DNA of 59,018 nucleotides from Galactobacter valiniphilus (GCF_003575975.1 NZ_QQXK01000027.1:1-59018), one strand, 5' to 3'. Numbered from the stretch's first letter, positions 8,535-16,548 are shown. Translations and numbers: made by a program. The notes: generated by a model from the sequence alone, not told the origin.

Positions 8535-8592
8535 CCACACGTTTCCTTCACTTCCACTGCAATCCCCGCGTGGACGTGAAGGAAACGTGTGG
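8535..8592. terminator. 17-bp perfect inverted repeat between convergent genes
   Basis: CCACACGTTTCCTTCAC (8535-8551) pairs perfectly with 8576-8592, leaving a 24-base loop that itself has TCCA/TGGA ends able to pair. It lies 3 bases after the esterase stop and 37 bases before the stop of the convergent MpaB-like gene. The position suggests a two-way terminator, but there is no T tract. It could instead be a protein-binding dyad. Confidence 0.55.
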
Positions 8593-8628
8593 TGCCGGCG
8601 CAGGGGATGCCCGACGGCGGGTGGAGGG

Positions 8629-9465
8629 TCAGCGGGTCAGGCCCAGCGAGCGGGCCTGCATCTCGAGCCGCCACCAGGCCGGGGCCTGGCGCAGGCCGGC
8701 TGGGAGCCGCGGGTACACCGCGCCCAGCCCGCCCACGATCGCGCGGAACAGCCGGTCCCGGCCCGGCCCGTAGGCGAGGCCGAACTGCGCGCGCACGGGC
8801 GCGGGGAGCAGGGCCGCCGTCGCGAGCCGCGCGGCGGGCATGAGGGCGCGCAACCACAGCGGGGCCGCCTTGGCGGCAAGCAGCTCGCGGGACACGGCGA
8901 GGGCGTCGTCGCCGACCCGCAGGCCTGCCACGCGGCGCTCAAACTCGGCGTCGAAGGCCGCCCGGTCCCCGAACCAGCGCTCCGCGGGCACCCCGAGCGA
9001 CGAGGCCAGCGCGCCGTAGCCGACCACCACGCGGTCCTGCGCCTCGCGCGGCAGGGGACCGAGCACCGCCTCCCACGTCCGGGTCCCCGCCCAGGCGAGG
9101 GTCATCGCGACCCACAGCCGGGCGTCGTCGTCGTCGTGCGCGTCGTAGGCCGGGCGGCCGCCCACAGCCTTCCCGTGCACCGGATCGTGGGCGGCGCTCA
9201 CGTGGGCCACCTGCGCGCCGCGCAGTTGCGGCCCGCCAAGCGCCACGGCGTAGACGTAGTCGAGCGTGGCCCACAGACGTTTGAGCGGCTGCCGCGCGAA
9301 GTCGGAGTGCTCGGCCACGCCCCGGCCCACCCGGGGATCGGCGAGCTGGAGCAGGATCGCCGCCCCGGCGCCGCCGAGCAGCACCGCCTCGGGGGCGACA
9401 TCGCGAAAGCCCCGGGCCTCGCGGGGATCGCGGGGTCCGGGGCTTCCGAAGGGCTGGCGGCTCAT
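8629..9465 (-). CDS. oxygenase MpaB-family protein (DUF2236)
   Basis: The family includes fungal MpaB and bacterial latex-clearing-type proteins and is thought to bind heme; the bacterial role here is unknown. Family signs are LLQLADPRVGRGVAEHSDF, then a helix with LDYVYAVALG, the conserved His of VSAAHDPVHG and a DARLWVAMTLAW block. The ATG at 9465 matches the usual N-terminus. The frame stays open upstream but without similarity. Length is 278 residues. It is a single minus-strand gene 73 bases after thioredoxin, so possibly co-transcribed with it. Confidence 0.82.
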   Translation of the reverse strand: MSRQPFGSPGPRDPREARGFRDVAPEAVLLGGAGAAILLQLADPRVGRGVAEHSDFARQPLKRLWATLDYVYAVALGGPQLRGAQVAHVSAAHDPVHGKAVGGRPAYDAHDDDDARLWVAMTLAWAGTRTWEAVLGPLPREAQDRVVVGYGALASSLGVPAERWFGDRAAFDAEFERRVAGLRVGDDALAVSRELLAAKAAPLWLRALMPAARLATAALLPAPVRAQFGLAYGPGRDRLFRAIVGGLGAVYPRLPAGLRQAPAWWRLEMQARSLGLTR

Positions 9466-9538
9466 GCATCCATCATGGCGCAGGCCGCTGGGCCGGTCCT
9501 GGGTGCGGCGTCGCGGCGCCCGGGTGCGGGCTCGAGGC

Positions 9539-9928
9539 TCAGGCCTGCGCGGCCTCGGCCTGATCGGCGGCCTTGGCCTCGGCGATCTGGCGCTTGATGT
9601 CCACCATGTCGAGGGCCCGCACCTGGCCGATGAGGTCGTCGAGCGCCGGGCCGGGCAGCGCGCCGGCCTGGTTGAAGACCAGGACGCCGTCGCGGAAGGC
9701 CATGAGCGTGGGGATGGAGGTGATGCCGGCGGCACCGGCGAGCGCCTGCTCGGCCTCGGTGTCGATCTTGGCGAACACGATGTCCTGGTGGGACTCGGAG
9801 GCCTTCTCGAAGATGGGGCCGAACATCTGGCACGGGCCGCACCACGCGGCCCAGAAGTCGACGAGCACGATGCCGTCGCGGTCGACCACGGAATCGAAGT
9901 TTGACTGGTTCAGGTTGATGGTGGCCAC
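9539..9928 (-). CDS. trxA: thioredoxin
   Basis: A cytoplasmic disulfide reductase. The redox motif WCGPC has Cys30 and Cys33, preceded by VLVDFWAA; the cis-Pro is in ITSIPTL. The C-terminus has a roughly 20-residue charged/Ala-rich extension beyond the ~108-residue norm. The start is GTG at 9928, with GAGGAGG 8 bases upstream. A palindromic CsoR/CstR-type operator lies 49 bases upstream (9977-9994), in the 2-nt-spacer form found at the persulfide locus 6 kb away. This suggests induction by reactive sulfur species. It may be one of several thioredoxins in the genome. Confidence 0.95.
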   Translation of the reverse strand: MATINLNQSNFDSVVDRDGIVLVDFWAAWCGPCQMFGPIFEKASESHQDIVFAKIDTEAEQALAGAAGITSIPTLMAFRDGVLVFNQAGALPGPALDDLIGQVRALDMVDIKRQIAEAKAADQAEAAQA

Positions 9929-9976
9929 GGACGGCCCTCCTCGCTGCTGGTGTGCGGGCTAACTACTCATAACAAC

Positions 9977-9994
9977 GATACCCCTGGGGGTATC
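9977..9994. promoter_or_regulatory. CstR/CsoR-family operator upstream of thioredoxin
   Basis: GATACCCC (9977-9984) and GGGGTATC (9987-9994) are exact inverted arms with a TG spacer. CsoR-family repressors bind such C4/G4 dyads. The 2-nt spacer matches both sites at 16141-16177 and differs from the 3-nt spacers at the copper locus (33519-33558). Confidence 0.75.
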
Positions 9995-10017
9995 TATTCC
10001 CGGCCCCGTGACACGAA

Positions 10018-10050
10018 CGGCGCCCGCTCGCCAAAGGTGAGCGGGCGCCG
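10018..10050 (-). terminator. GC-rich hairpin after rlmN
   Basis: The arms CGGCGCCCGCTC (10018-10029) and GAGCGGGCGCCG (10039-10050) are perfectly complementary around a 9-base loop. The hairpin sits 18 bases past the rlmN stop on the minus strand. It has no long T tract, which is usual for high-GC actinobacteria. Confidence 0.7.
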
Positions 10051-10067
10051 TCGGGCACTGGCAACGA

Positions 10068-11342
10068 TCAGTCGTTGGCGGCGGCCAGCTGGCCGCACGC
10101 GCCGTCGATCTCCTTGCCGCGCGTGTCGCGCAGCGTGGTGGGGATGCCCTTGGCCTCGAGGCGATCGATGAACTCGTTCGTGGCCTGACGCGTGGAGGAC
10201 GTCCAGATAGAGCCCGGCGTGGGGTTGAGCGGGATCGGGTTCACGTGGACCCAGCCGCGGCCGCGCGCGTTGAGCTTGTCGGCGAGCAGATCCGCGCGCC
10301 ACGGGTGGTCGTTCATGTCCTTGATGAGCGCGTACTCGATGGAGACGCGGCGGCCCGTCTTGTCGTAGTACTCGCGGGCGGCGTCCAGCGCCTCGTCGAC
10401 CTTCCAGCGCGAGTTCACGGGGATCAGGTCGTCGCGCAGCTCGTCGTCCGGCGCGTGCAGGGACAGCGCAAAGGTGAACGGCACGCCCTCGTCGGCGAGC
10501 TTGCGGATGGCCGGCACCAGGCCCACCGTGGAGACGGTGATGCCGCGGGCGGACATGCCCAGACCCTCGGGCTGATCGGCGACCATGCGGTGCACGGCGT
10601 TCATGACGCGCTTGTAGTTTGCAAGCGGCTCGCCCATGCCCATGAACACGATGTTGTTCACGCGCTCGGCGTCGGGGCCCTCGTGGCGGGTGCCGCCCAG
10701 GGCGCCCTCCGTGATGATGCGGTTGGCCTGGACGATCTGATCCAGGATCTCCGCCGTGGACATGTTGCGCGTGAGGCCGTTCTGGCCCGTGGCGCAGAAG
10801 GGGCAGTTCATGCCGCAGCCGCACTGGCTGGAGATGCACAGGGTGATGCGCTTGGGGTAGCGCATGAGCACCGACTCCACGAGCGCGCCGTCAAAGAGGC
10901 GCCACAGGAACTTGATGGTGCGACCGTCGTCGGTGACGAGGCGCTTGACCTCGGTCAGCAGCGGCGGGAAGAACGTCTCGACGATCTCCTGCTTGCGGTC
11001 CTTGGGAAGATCGGACATCTTCTCGGGGTCCGTGGTGTGGTGCGTGAAGTAGTGCACCGAGATCTGCTTGGCGCGGAAGGCCGGGAGACCCAGCTCCTTC
11101 ATCTTCTCCTGGCGCTCGGCCATGGTCATGTCCGCGAGGTGCATGGGGGGCTGCTTGACGCGCGGCTTCTGCGCGAACTGCAGGGTGGGTCGGCCGTCGG
11201 TGCCCATAGGCTGCTTCCAGCCCTCGGCGGTGGGGCGGACCTGCGGACGACCGGTGAAGCGGTCCTTGCGGTCTGCCCGCGCGGCGACGGCGCGGGAGGT
11301 CCCGGAACGGTGGTGCTGGGGTTCGGAAGCGCGCTCAGTCAT
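10068..11342 (-). CDS. rlmN: dual-specificity 23S rRNA/tRNA adenine-C2 methyltransferase RlmN
   Basis: A radical SAM enzyme that methylates C2 of A2503 in 23S rRNA and A37 in some tRNAs. The cluster motif CX3CX2C uses Cys176, Cys180 and Cys183 (CGMNCPFC). [30 protein letters not shown] and LIPVN are family blocks. The C-terminal [21 protein letters not shown] carries the second catalytic Cys. The ATG at 11342 gives 424 residues, with about 60 extra basic N-terminal residues compared with E. coli. A later Met (MGTDGRP, about residue 47) is a possible alternative start. The gene is monocistronic, with a hairpin after the stop. Confidence 0.96.
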   Translation of the reverse strand: MTERASEPQHHRSGTSRAVAARADRKDRFTGRPQVRPTAEGWKQPMGTDGRPTLQFAQKPRVKQPPMHLADMTMAERQEKMKELGLPAFRAKQISVHYFTHHTTDPEKMSDLPKDRKQEIVETFFPPLLTEVKRLVTDDGRTIKFLWRLFDGALVESVLMRYPKRITLCISSQCGCGMNCPFCATGQNGLTRNMSTAEILDQIVQANRIITEGALGGTRHEGPDAERVNNIVFMGMGEPLANYKRVMNAVHRMVADQPEGLGMSARGITVSTVGLVPAIRKLADEGVPFTFALSLHAPDDELRDDLIPVNSRWKVDEALDAAREYYDKTGRRVSIEYALIKDMNDHPWRADLLADKLNARGRGWVHVNPIPLNPTPGSIWTSSTRQATNEFIDRLEAKGIPTTLRDTRGKEIDGACGQLAAAND

Positions 11343-11479
11343 AACGGTCCATCGTCTCACGTTTTGCTTGGCGTTGCCGTGGTGCGGGCCACGCTTTCGC
11401 GGTGCCCGACGGCGGGTGGTGGGGGCGCGCTGTGAAGGCGTGCCCGGGGCGCGGGGCCGGGGTGCGCAGACGCTGGCGC

Positions 11480-11653
11480 TCAGGACCGCGCGGGGCGGCG
11501 GCGCTTCACGGAGCGCACGCCGTCGACGGCGGCGAACACCAGGCTGACGATCCCGCCCGCGACGAAGAGCCACGTGGCCCACACGTCGATCTGCGCGAGG
11601 TAACCGGCGGCGACGAAGAGGGCCGCTGCAAGGAGGACAAGACGAGCTGACAT
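11480..11653 (-). CDS. small two-helix membrane protein
   Basis: 57 residues with two hydrophobic segments (about 3-20 and 26-45) joined by a short loop (AQIDVWAT) and a basic tail ([11 protein letters not shown]). No family is recognised. The ATG at 11653 is preferred because the protein character begins there; the frame is open further upstream, but that part is Arg/Pro-rich shadow sequence. It lies upstream of rlmN on the same strand with a 137-base gap. Confidence 0.6.
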   Translation of the reverse strand: MSARLVLLAAALFVAAGYLAQIDVWATWLFVAGGIVSLVFAAVDGVRSVKRRRPARS

Positions 11654-11881
11654 GCGAGCCAGCGTAGGGAGGGTGCGGCCAGACGCTTGCATCCTCACGG
11701 CGATCCTCACGGAATCCATGCGGTGCCCTCCGCGCGGTGCCCCGGCGGCCGGCGCGTCGGGCGCGCGGGGCGATGAGCGCCAGACGGAACCGGGCGCCGT
11801 CGGGCACATGACGAACCCCGGCGACGGGCGCGATGAGCGCCGACCCGCCGGGGCGTCGTCGGGCGGTGTGCCGCCCTGGTG

Positions 11882-12016
11882 TCAGATCTCGTAGCCCTCG
11901 GCGGGGCCGCTCTCGGTGGCGCCGCCCTCGTCGGTCCAGTCCTGGCCCTCCTCGACGCCCTGTTCCGGATCCGAGACCACATCCGGCTCGATGCTGAAGT
12001 CCGTTTCCTCACCCAT
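11882..12016 (-). CDS. short acidic conserved-type protein
   Basis: 44 residues, very acidic: [19 protein letters not shown], then a Glu/Asp/Gly-rich tail. There is no hydrophobic segment and no recognisable domain. The start at 12016 is preceded by GAGGGG about 7 bases upstream. Small acidic proteins of this kind are common in Micrococcaceae, but I cannot assign a function. Confidence 0.5.
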   Translation of the reverse strand: MGEETDFSIEPDVVSDPEQGVEEGQDWTDEGGATESGPAEGYEI

Positions 12017-12185
12017 GGCTACCCCTCTCGTCGCGATGCTGCGTACCCCTCCAGCGTCGCACCGCGGAGCTCGCATGTCACGGGCCGGGGGCCACACACC
12101 GCCGCACGTTCCCGCCCCGCACCCCGCCCTCGGCCCAGGGCTCACCCGCCGTCGTGCCGTGCCCCGCCGGGGCCGAGCATCCGAA

Positions 12186-12226
12186 AAACGACGAAGCATC
12201 GTCGAAACGACGATGCTTCGTCGTTT
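12186..12226. repeat. palindromic hairpin repeat, copy 1
   Basis: The arms 12186-12204 and 12208-12226 are a perfect 19-bp inverted repeat with an AAA loop; the core is CATCGTCG/CGACGATG. An A tract precedes it and a T tract ends it, so it could be a two-way terminator. It is one of three related copies (others at 13331 and 36711). The surrounding 12017-12321 spacer (305 bases) otherwise shows only one copy of CGCCGTCGTGCC (12147-12158). Confidence 0.85.
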
Positions 12227-12321
12227 CGTGGAGGCAAAGTCACTCCCTCACAGCTCCCCCGCATCCACAACGGGGCGGAGACCCCTGGCTCGGGCGCTCG
12301 CGTGGGCCGCAGGCTCAGACG

Positions 12322-13314
12322 ATGACACGACTCAACCCCCGCCCTTTCCCCGAAGGCCTCCTCATGCACAGCGTGGACCCACTTCTCCACCGGCGTGCAC
12401 GGACAGGGCACCTTCTCAGGCTCGCCCCCGGAATCTACGTCCCTCAAGAGGACTGGCGATCTCGGTTGCCCTGGGATCGCTATACGTTGGCTGCAGCGGC
12501 CATTCAGTTATGGCTTCCTTCCGCCACGTTCAGCCACACGACCGCACTGCACCTCTGGGGGCTGCCGCTCCTGTCCCTGCCACGAGAGCTACACCTGGCT
12601 TGGCCGCACACCACCCATGCAGGCTTGCAGTCGCAGATCGCGGGCGTTGCCATGGGCGGTGCCGCTTTTGCCGTGCCGCGCCGCCGCTATCACGTCCGCC
12701 CGGAGGGAGACTCTGCACCTGTGCTCACGTCGCTTGGGTTCCGCCTCGCGCCACTGTCCGAGTCCCTGGTCCTGTCGATCGCGCGCCTGCCGTTCACTGA
12801 AGCCGTTGTTCTCGCCGACGCGACGTTGCGCAGACGACCAGGCTTCGTGGGTAGCGAGCCCCACGATCGAGCTCTCTCGCTCCTCGGATCGTTGAGTGCG
12901 TTGAGAAGAGTCACGGAAGTCCTGGAGTTTGCGAGTGCCCTGAGCGAGTCCCCCGGCGAGTCATGGAGCCGCGCGATCATGGCGCTCCAAGGCCTTGAGC
13001 CGCCCGTCCTCCAGCAGGAGTTCGTCACCGACGGCGCGCGAGACAGGGTGGATTGCTGGTGGCCGTCCTGCGGGGTCATCGGGGAATTCGACGGCAAAGA
13101 CAAGTACCTGAGCCTGGGCGGCTCCAGCCGCGCGGAGCAGTGGCAGGTGCTCAACGCCGAACGCCAGCGCGAGGCACGGTTGCGGTCGCGCTCCGAGGTG
13201 CGCGCGGTCGTGCGCTGGACCTGGGACGAGTTACGCCACTCCGAGCTGTTCGCCCACAAGCTCGAACTCGCTGGGGTTCCTCGAGATCGCGGGCGGAGGC
13301 TTCGGGCGGCTTGA
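12322..13314 (+). CDS. AbiEi-like/DUF559-type protein (winged HTH plus nuclease-fold C-terminus)
   Basis: 330 residues of a type common in actinobacteria and often labelled an AbiEi-family antitoxin domain protein. The N-terminus (LLHRRARTGHLLRLAPGIYVP) resembles the AbiEi winged helix. The middle has FSHTTALHLWGLPLL. The C-terminal ~80 residues have VDCWWPSCGVIGEFDGKDKY, which fits a restriction-endonuclease fold (Asp, then D-G-K), followed by an RAVVRWTWDEL tail. No toxin gene is adjacent. Palindromic repeat copies lie on both sides (12186 and 13331). A second member of the family lies at 53041. Activity is unknown; the nuclease reading is an inference. Confidence 0.75.
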   Translation: MTRLNPRPFPEGLLMHSVDPLLHRRARTGHLLRLAPGIYVPQEDWRSRLPWDRYTLAAAAIQLWLPSATFSHTTALHLWGLPLLSLPRELHLAWPHTTHAGLQSQIAGVAMGGAAFAVPRRRYHVRPEGDSAPVLTSLGFRLAPLSESLVLSIARLPFTEAVVLADATLRRRPGFVGSEPHDRALSLLGSLSALRRVTEVLEFASALSESPGESWSRAIMALQGLEPPVLQQEFVTDGARDRVDCWWPSCGVIGEFDGKDKYLSLGGSSRAEQWQVLNAERQREARLRSRSEVRAVVRWTWDELRHSELFAHKLELAGVPRDRGRRLRAA

Positions 13315-13330
13315 GCCGCAGCCCCTTTGC

Positions 13331-13385
13331 ATCCAGAAAACGACGGCGCATCGTCGTTTGGACGATGCGCCGTCGTTTTGTGGAT
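13331..13385. repeat. palindromic hairpin repeat, copy 2
   Basis: The 19-bp perfect arms 13337-13355 and 13361-13379 surround a GTTTG loop. After one G-G mismatch the pairing resumes for 5 bp (ATCCA/TGGAT). The variable triplet in the stem is GCG/CGC, against AAG/CTT in copy 1, so the pairing is kept by paired changes. It lies between the AbiEi-like stop and the convergent small CxxC gene. Confidence 0.85.
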
Positions 13386-13421
13386 CAGTTTTGCCCCGCA
13401 GCGGCTCAGCGGCTCAGTGGC

Positions 13422-13598
13422 TCAGCGACCGAAGATCTTGCCCAGGAAGCCGCCCGAGGACTTGGCCGAGGCCTTCTCCTCGTCGGTGCACTTGCACCAC
13501 TGGCCCGCGGGCACGCCGGCCTTGACGGCGGCGACGTGCTGGCCTCAGCCGGCCCAGGTGGTCTTGCCGCAGTTCTTGCAGGAAACGGGACGGCACAT
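13422..13598 (-). CDS. small CxxC protein with in-frame TGA at codon 18, candidate selenoprotein
   Basis: Reading through, the product has 58 residues: MCRPVSCKNCGKTTWAG, the TGA codon (13545-13547), then GQHVAAVKAGVPAGQWCKC and a Lys/Ser-rich tail ending FLGKIFGR. The frame is intact on both sides of the TGA. From memory, members of this short CxNCGKTTWAGCGQHV family have Cys at this place, so TGA would replace Cys. A hairpin with GU in its loop starts 6 bases after the TGA (13511-13539). AAAGGAGAA lies 7 bases before the ATG. The gene precedes convergent repeat copy 2 and follows the sulfur operon on the same strand. Alternatives are a TGC-to-TGA nonsense mutation (pseudogene) or a base error. 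Confidence 0.65.
13511..13539 (-). promoter_or_regulatory. SECIS-like stem-loop downstream of the in-frame TGA
   Basis: In the mRNA sense, the segment 6-34 bases after the TGA folds as eight pairs (one G-U), a two-base CC bulge, three more pairs and a five-base GUCAA loop. The loop GU lies 19-20 bases after the TGA, within the range known for bacterial SECIS elements, which usually have GU in the loop and a bulged base below. This was folded by hand; any GC-rich sequence can form some hairpin. Confidence 0.45.
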
Positions 13599-13641
13599 GA
13601 TGGTTCTCCTTTGGTTGGGGTGAGGTTGAAGCGAGAAAGGT

Positions 13642-14661
13642 TTAGAGCCCGAGCGCGGCCTTGGCGCCGAGCGCCAGGATCGCCACGGACAACGCCGCGA
13701 GGAACACGGTCTTGGTGAGGGATTCGGACAGGCGCGTCGAGAGCCGCGCGCCGAGCAGCGCCACCGCGGCGGTGGCCCCGGCCAGGATCAGCGCCTGCAC
13801 TGGGTAGTCCGCGCCGAGCGCGTCGTGGCCGGCGAGCAGGTGGGTCGCCACGCCGGACACCGAGGTGCCGGCGATGATCGCGAGCGAGGTGCTCGCCGCG
13901 CGCCGCATGCTCAGGCCGAGCAGCACGGTCAGCGCCGGCACAACGAGGAAGCCGCCGCCCACGCCGAGCAGCCCGGTGAGGTACCCGACCACGCCGCCCA
14001 CCGCGAGGCGGTTGATCCAGCAGGAGACGGGGAACGCCTCCGGGTCCTCGTCCTGAGGGCACGACGGCGCACGGTCGCCTTCGGTGCCGGCGTCGCCTTC
14101 GGAAGGGCTCGCCGAGGCGGCGCCGTCCCCGGCGCCAGCCTCGTGAACGAGCGGGGCGCCAGCCCCGGGAACGAGCCCGGCGCCCACCCCGGGAACGAGC
14201 CCGGCGCCCACCCCGGGAACGAGCGCGGCGCCCACCCCCGCGGCCTGCGCTCCACTGCGCGCCGCGGCGCGCTCGCGGGCCGTGGCCTGCTTGGCGCGGA
14301 TCCCGGCCAGCTGGCGCCAGAGCGCCACGAGCAGGATCGCGAGGAGCATCCAGGTGAGCACTGCGTCGGGCAGCAGGGGCGCGGTGGACGCGCCCCACGC
14401 GGCCGCCGGGATGCCGGCGGCCAGGAAGCCCACCACGGAGCGCCAGTCAACGGCCTGGTCCGCTCCCCCGCCGCGCCGGCCCAGCAGCCCCACGAGGGCG
14501 CCGGCCAGCACGGCGGCGAGGGACAACGCCGACGCCTGCGCGGCCGAGGCCCCGCCGAGCAGCATGAGCGCCGGGACGGCAACGATGCCGCCGCCCGCCC
14601 CCACGACGCCCAGCAGCGCGCCGACCACGGCGCCCACGAGGACCAGGATCAGCCAGCTCAC
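13642..14661 (-). CDS. TauE/SafE-family sulfite/sulfonate exporter
   Basis: A membrane exporter, here probably of sulfite or thiosulfate produced by persulfide oxidation. The start is GTG at 14661, overlapping the TGA of the upstream cstB-like gene (GTGA), so the two are translationally coupled. The two halves each carry the family glycine-rich motif: [19 protein letters not shown] near the N-terminus and [16 protein letters not shown] in the second half. Between them is a cytoplasmic loop of about 75 residues containing VPGVGAGL octapeptide repeats and an acidic stretch, longer than in most members. About eight membrane segments. Cst operons of Staphylococcus also contain a TauE gene. Confidence 0.92.
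   Translation of the reverse strand: MSWLILVLVGAVVGALLGVVGAGGGIVAVPALMLLGGASAAQASALSLAAVLAGALVGLLGRRGGGADQAVDWRSVVGFLAAGIPAAAWGASTAPLLPDAVLTWMLLAILLVALWRQLAGIRAKQATARERAAARSGAQAAGVGAALVPGVGAGLVPGVGAGLVPGAGAPLVHEAGAGDGAASASPSEGDAGTEGDRAPSCPQDEDPEAFPVSCWINRLAVGGVVGYLTGLLGVGGGFLVVPALTVLLGLSMRRAASTSLAIIAGTSVSGVATHLLAGHDALGADYPVQALILAGATAAVALLGARLSTRLSESLTKTVFLAALSVAILALGAKAALGL
14143..14238. repeat. four 24-bp tandem repeats inside the TauE gene
   Basis: The units at 14143, 14167, 14191 and 14215 share a GGGAACGAGCCCGGCGCC core. The second and third are identical, the fourth differs by one base and the first by a few. On the coding strand each unit encodes VPGVGAGL or a variant. The 24-bp length keeps the frame, so copy number can change without breaking the gene. 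Confidence 0.85.
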
Positions 14662-16073
14662 GCCGCGGCCACCGGGCTCTCGACGCGGCCGGGCACGGCC
14701 ACCGACAGGGCGCCGAAGCCGCCGAGCACATCGCTCACGCGCTCGTAGCCCGCCGCGCGCAGCACGGAGGCGGCCACGGAGGAGCGCCAGCCGCCGGCGC
14801 AGTGCACCACCAGATCCAGATCGGACGGCACCTCGGACAGGCGGCGCGGCAGCTCGGCGAGCGGGATGCGCAGCGAGCCGGGCATGGCGCCGGCCTCGAT
14901 CTCGCCCGGGTTGCGCACGTCGAGGTACAGGGCGCCGGAGGCCACGGCGGCCTCCGCCGCGAGCGGCTCGAGGCGCTGCGCCACGCCCCACTCACCCTCG
15001 GCCTGCAGCGCAAGGCGCGCCGCGTCGTCGAGCATCAGGAAGCCGTTGCCGCCGTCCAGGCCGATGCGGGCGGCGCGGACGCGCGCCTCCTCCGCGTCGG
15101 CGGCGGACGCGGCAACGAACACCACGGAGGCGCCGAGCGGCGCGACCATGCCGAGCGTCTCGGCGAAGCGGCCGCCCAGGTCAACGTTGAGCGAACCGAG
15201 CACGTGGCCAGCGCCGAAGTCCTCGGGCGAGCGGGTGTCGATGAGCACGGACCCGGCGGAGCGCGCGGCGAGGGCCTCGGCCACCGAGAGCCCGGAGGGC
15301 AGTCCGTCCACGTCGAAGAGCGCGCGCTCGGCGCGATTGAGGACGGCGTCCTCGCCGAAGTACGCGGGGATGGCGGGCTGGCCGCTCGTCAGGATCCGCA
15401 CGAATTCCTCGACCGGCAGCTCGCGGGCCAACGGGTTCACGAGGCGCTGCGCGCCGATCGTGGACTCCAGCTCGGTCGAGAGGTTCTTGCCGCACGCGGA
15501 GCCGGCGCCGTGGGCGGGCAGGACGCGCACGGCGTGGGGCAGGGCCATGAGGCGCGCCACGGAGGCGTGCTGGGCGTGGGCCAGCTCGAGCGGATCCGCG
15601 CCGACGGCGGCGGCGAGGTCGGGGCGACCCACGTCGCCGATGAAGAGGGTGTCGCCCGTGAGCACGGCCTCGACGGCGGACTCGACGCCCGCGGGGCGCA
15701 GCAGCAGGGAGGTGGACTCCCACGTGTGGCCCGGCGTGTGCGCTGCCTCGATGACCAGGCCCGTGGCGGGATCGCCGAGGGCCAGGCGCTCGCCGTCGGC
15801 GAAGGCGCGGTGGGCGTACTGCGGGTCGGCCTGCGGGCCGTAGCCGATCCACGCGCCGGTGGCGGCCTGCAGCTCGAGGTGCCCGGCCAGGAAGTCGGCG
15901 TGGAAGTGGGTGTTGAAGACGCCCTCGATCGTGAGGCCGAGCTCCATGGCGTCGGCGAGGTACTCGTCCACGTCGCGGCGGGGGTCGACGATCACGGCGC
16001 GGCCCGTGGCCTCATCGGCCACGAGGTACGAGGCGTGCGAGAGGCAGCCGAGGTAGTACTGCTTGAGAATCAC
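14658..16073 (-). CDS. cstB: CstB-like persulfide dioxygenase with two rhodanese domains
   Basis: Predicted to oxidise low-molecular-weight persulfides and move sulfane sulfur. The N-terminal metallo-beta-lactamase domain (about 1-240) has THFHADF (about 54-60), HTPGHT and [15 protein letters not shown], as in ETHE1-type dioxygenases. The middle domain (about 265-355) is rhodanese-like but lacks a catalytic Cys (VVFVAAS). The C-terminal rhodanese has Cys425 in VHCAGGWRS. This order matches staphylococcal CstB (dioxygenase, pseudo-rhodanese, rhodanese). GTG at 16073 is chosen because [17 protein letters not shown] is the normal family N-terminus; a GTG at 16115 is also possible. It is divergent from the CstR-like gene, with two operators between. 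Confidence 0.9.
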   Translation of the reverse strand: MILKQYYLGCLSHASYLVADEATGRAVIVDPRRDVDEYLADAMELGLTIEGVFNTHFHADFLAGHLELQAATGAWIGYGPQADPQYAHRAFADGERLALGDPATGLVIEAAHTPGHTWESTSLLLRPAGVESAVEAVLTGDTLFIGDVGRPDLAAAVGADPLELAHAQHASVARLMALPHAVRVLPAHGAGSACGKNLSTELESTIGAQRLVNPLARELPVEEFVRILTSGQPAIPAYFGEDAVLNRAERALFDVDGLPSGLSVAEALAARSAGSVLIDTRSPEDFGAGHVLGSLNVDLGGRFAETLGMVAPLGASVVFVAASAADAEEARVRAARIGLDGGNGFLMLDDAARLALQAEGEWGVAQRLEPLAAEAAVASGALYLDVRNPGEIEAGAMPGSLRIPLAELPRRLSEVPSDLDLVVHCAGGWRSSVAASVLRAAGYERVSDVLGGFGALSVAVPGRVESPVAAA

Positions 16074-16140
16074 GTTCCTGGCCCTTGTCTGTTGCGGGTC
16101 GGCGGCCGAAGTCACCGGGGGTCACACTCCACAGTGCCAG

Positions 16141-16177
16141 ATACCCCCCGGGGTATGCAAATTACCCCTGGGGGTAT
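16141..16177. promoter_or_regulatory. two CstR-type operators in the divergent cstR/cstB promoter region
   Basis: Site 1 (16141-16156) is ATACCCC-CC-GGGGTAT. Site 2 (16162-16177) is TTACCCC-TG-GGGGTAT. Both have a 2-nt spacer and their centres are 21 bp apart, two helical turns. TATACG (16175-16180) may serve as the -10 of cstR. A repressor bound here would block both directions. Confidence 0.85.
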
Positions 16178-16221
16178 ACGCTGGAGGCCGGTTCAACACC
16201 CAGCCCGCCCAGGAGGACCCC

Positions 16222-16494
16222 ATGGTGCAGCTCGACCCCCAGGACATGAAGCCGGTCATCAACCGCTTGAAGCGCGCCCAAGGCCAGCTCGCCGCCGTGG
16301 TCCGCATGCTCGAGGAGGGGCAGGACTGCCAGCAGGTCGTCCACCAGCTCTCCGCCGCCTCCAAGGCCGTGGACCGCGCTGGCTTCGCGATCATTTCCTC
16401 CGGCATGCAGCAGTGCCTCACGGCCGACGCCGACCCCGCGGACCGCGAGGCCGACCGCGAGGCCATGGAGAAGCTCTTCCTCTCGCTCGCCTGA
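16222..16494 (+). CDS. cstR: CstR-like persulfide-sensing repressor (CsoR family)
   Basis: An all-helical DNA-binding repressor of 90 residues. Cys36 (EEGQDC) and Cys65 (GMQQC) are present and 29 residues apart, as in CsoR, but the copper-ligand His four residues before the second Cys is Gly61. That Cys/Cys pattern without His is the mark of CstR, which senses persulfides by forming di- or trisulfide links. INRLKRAQGQLAAVVRML is the family first helix. The ATG at 16222 follows AGGAGG by 5 bases. It is divergent from the cstB-tauE operon and is followed by a hairpin. The true copper sensor is at 33572. Confidence 0.9.
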   Translation: MVQLDPQDMKPVINRLKRAQGQLAAVVRMLEEGQDCQQVVHQLSAASKAVDRAGFAIISSGMQQCLTADADPADREADREAMEKLFLSLA

Positions 16495-16516
16495 CGGCCC
16501 ACCTGAAGTGCGCGAC

Positions 16517-16548
16517 GCCCGCTTGAGGCCCGCTTCGGGCGAGCGGGC
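16517..16548 (+). terminator. nested hairpin after cstR
   Basis: The outer arms GCCCGCT (16517-16523) and AGCGGGC (16542-16548) enclose an inner GCCCG/CGGGC hairpin (16528-16540). It begins 23 bases after the cstR stop. There is no T tract. Confidence 0.55.

Noticed and set aside
14143-14238. 24-bp repeats considered as a CRISPR-like array
   Set aside because: The units are adjacent without spacers, are in frame and encode a peptide repeat.
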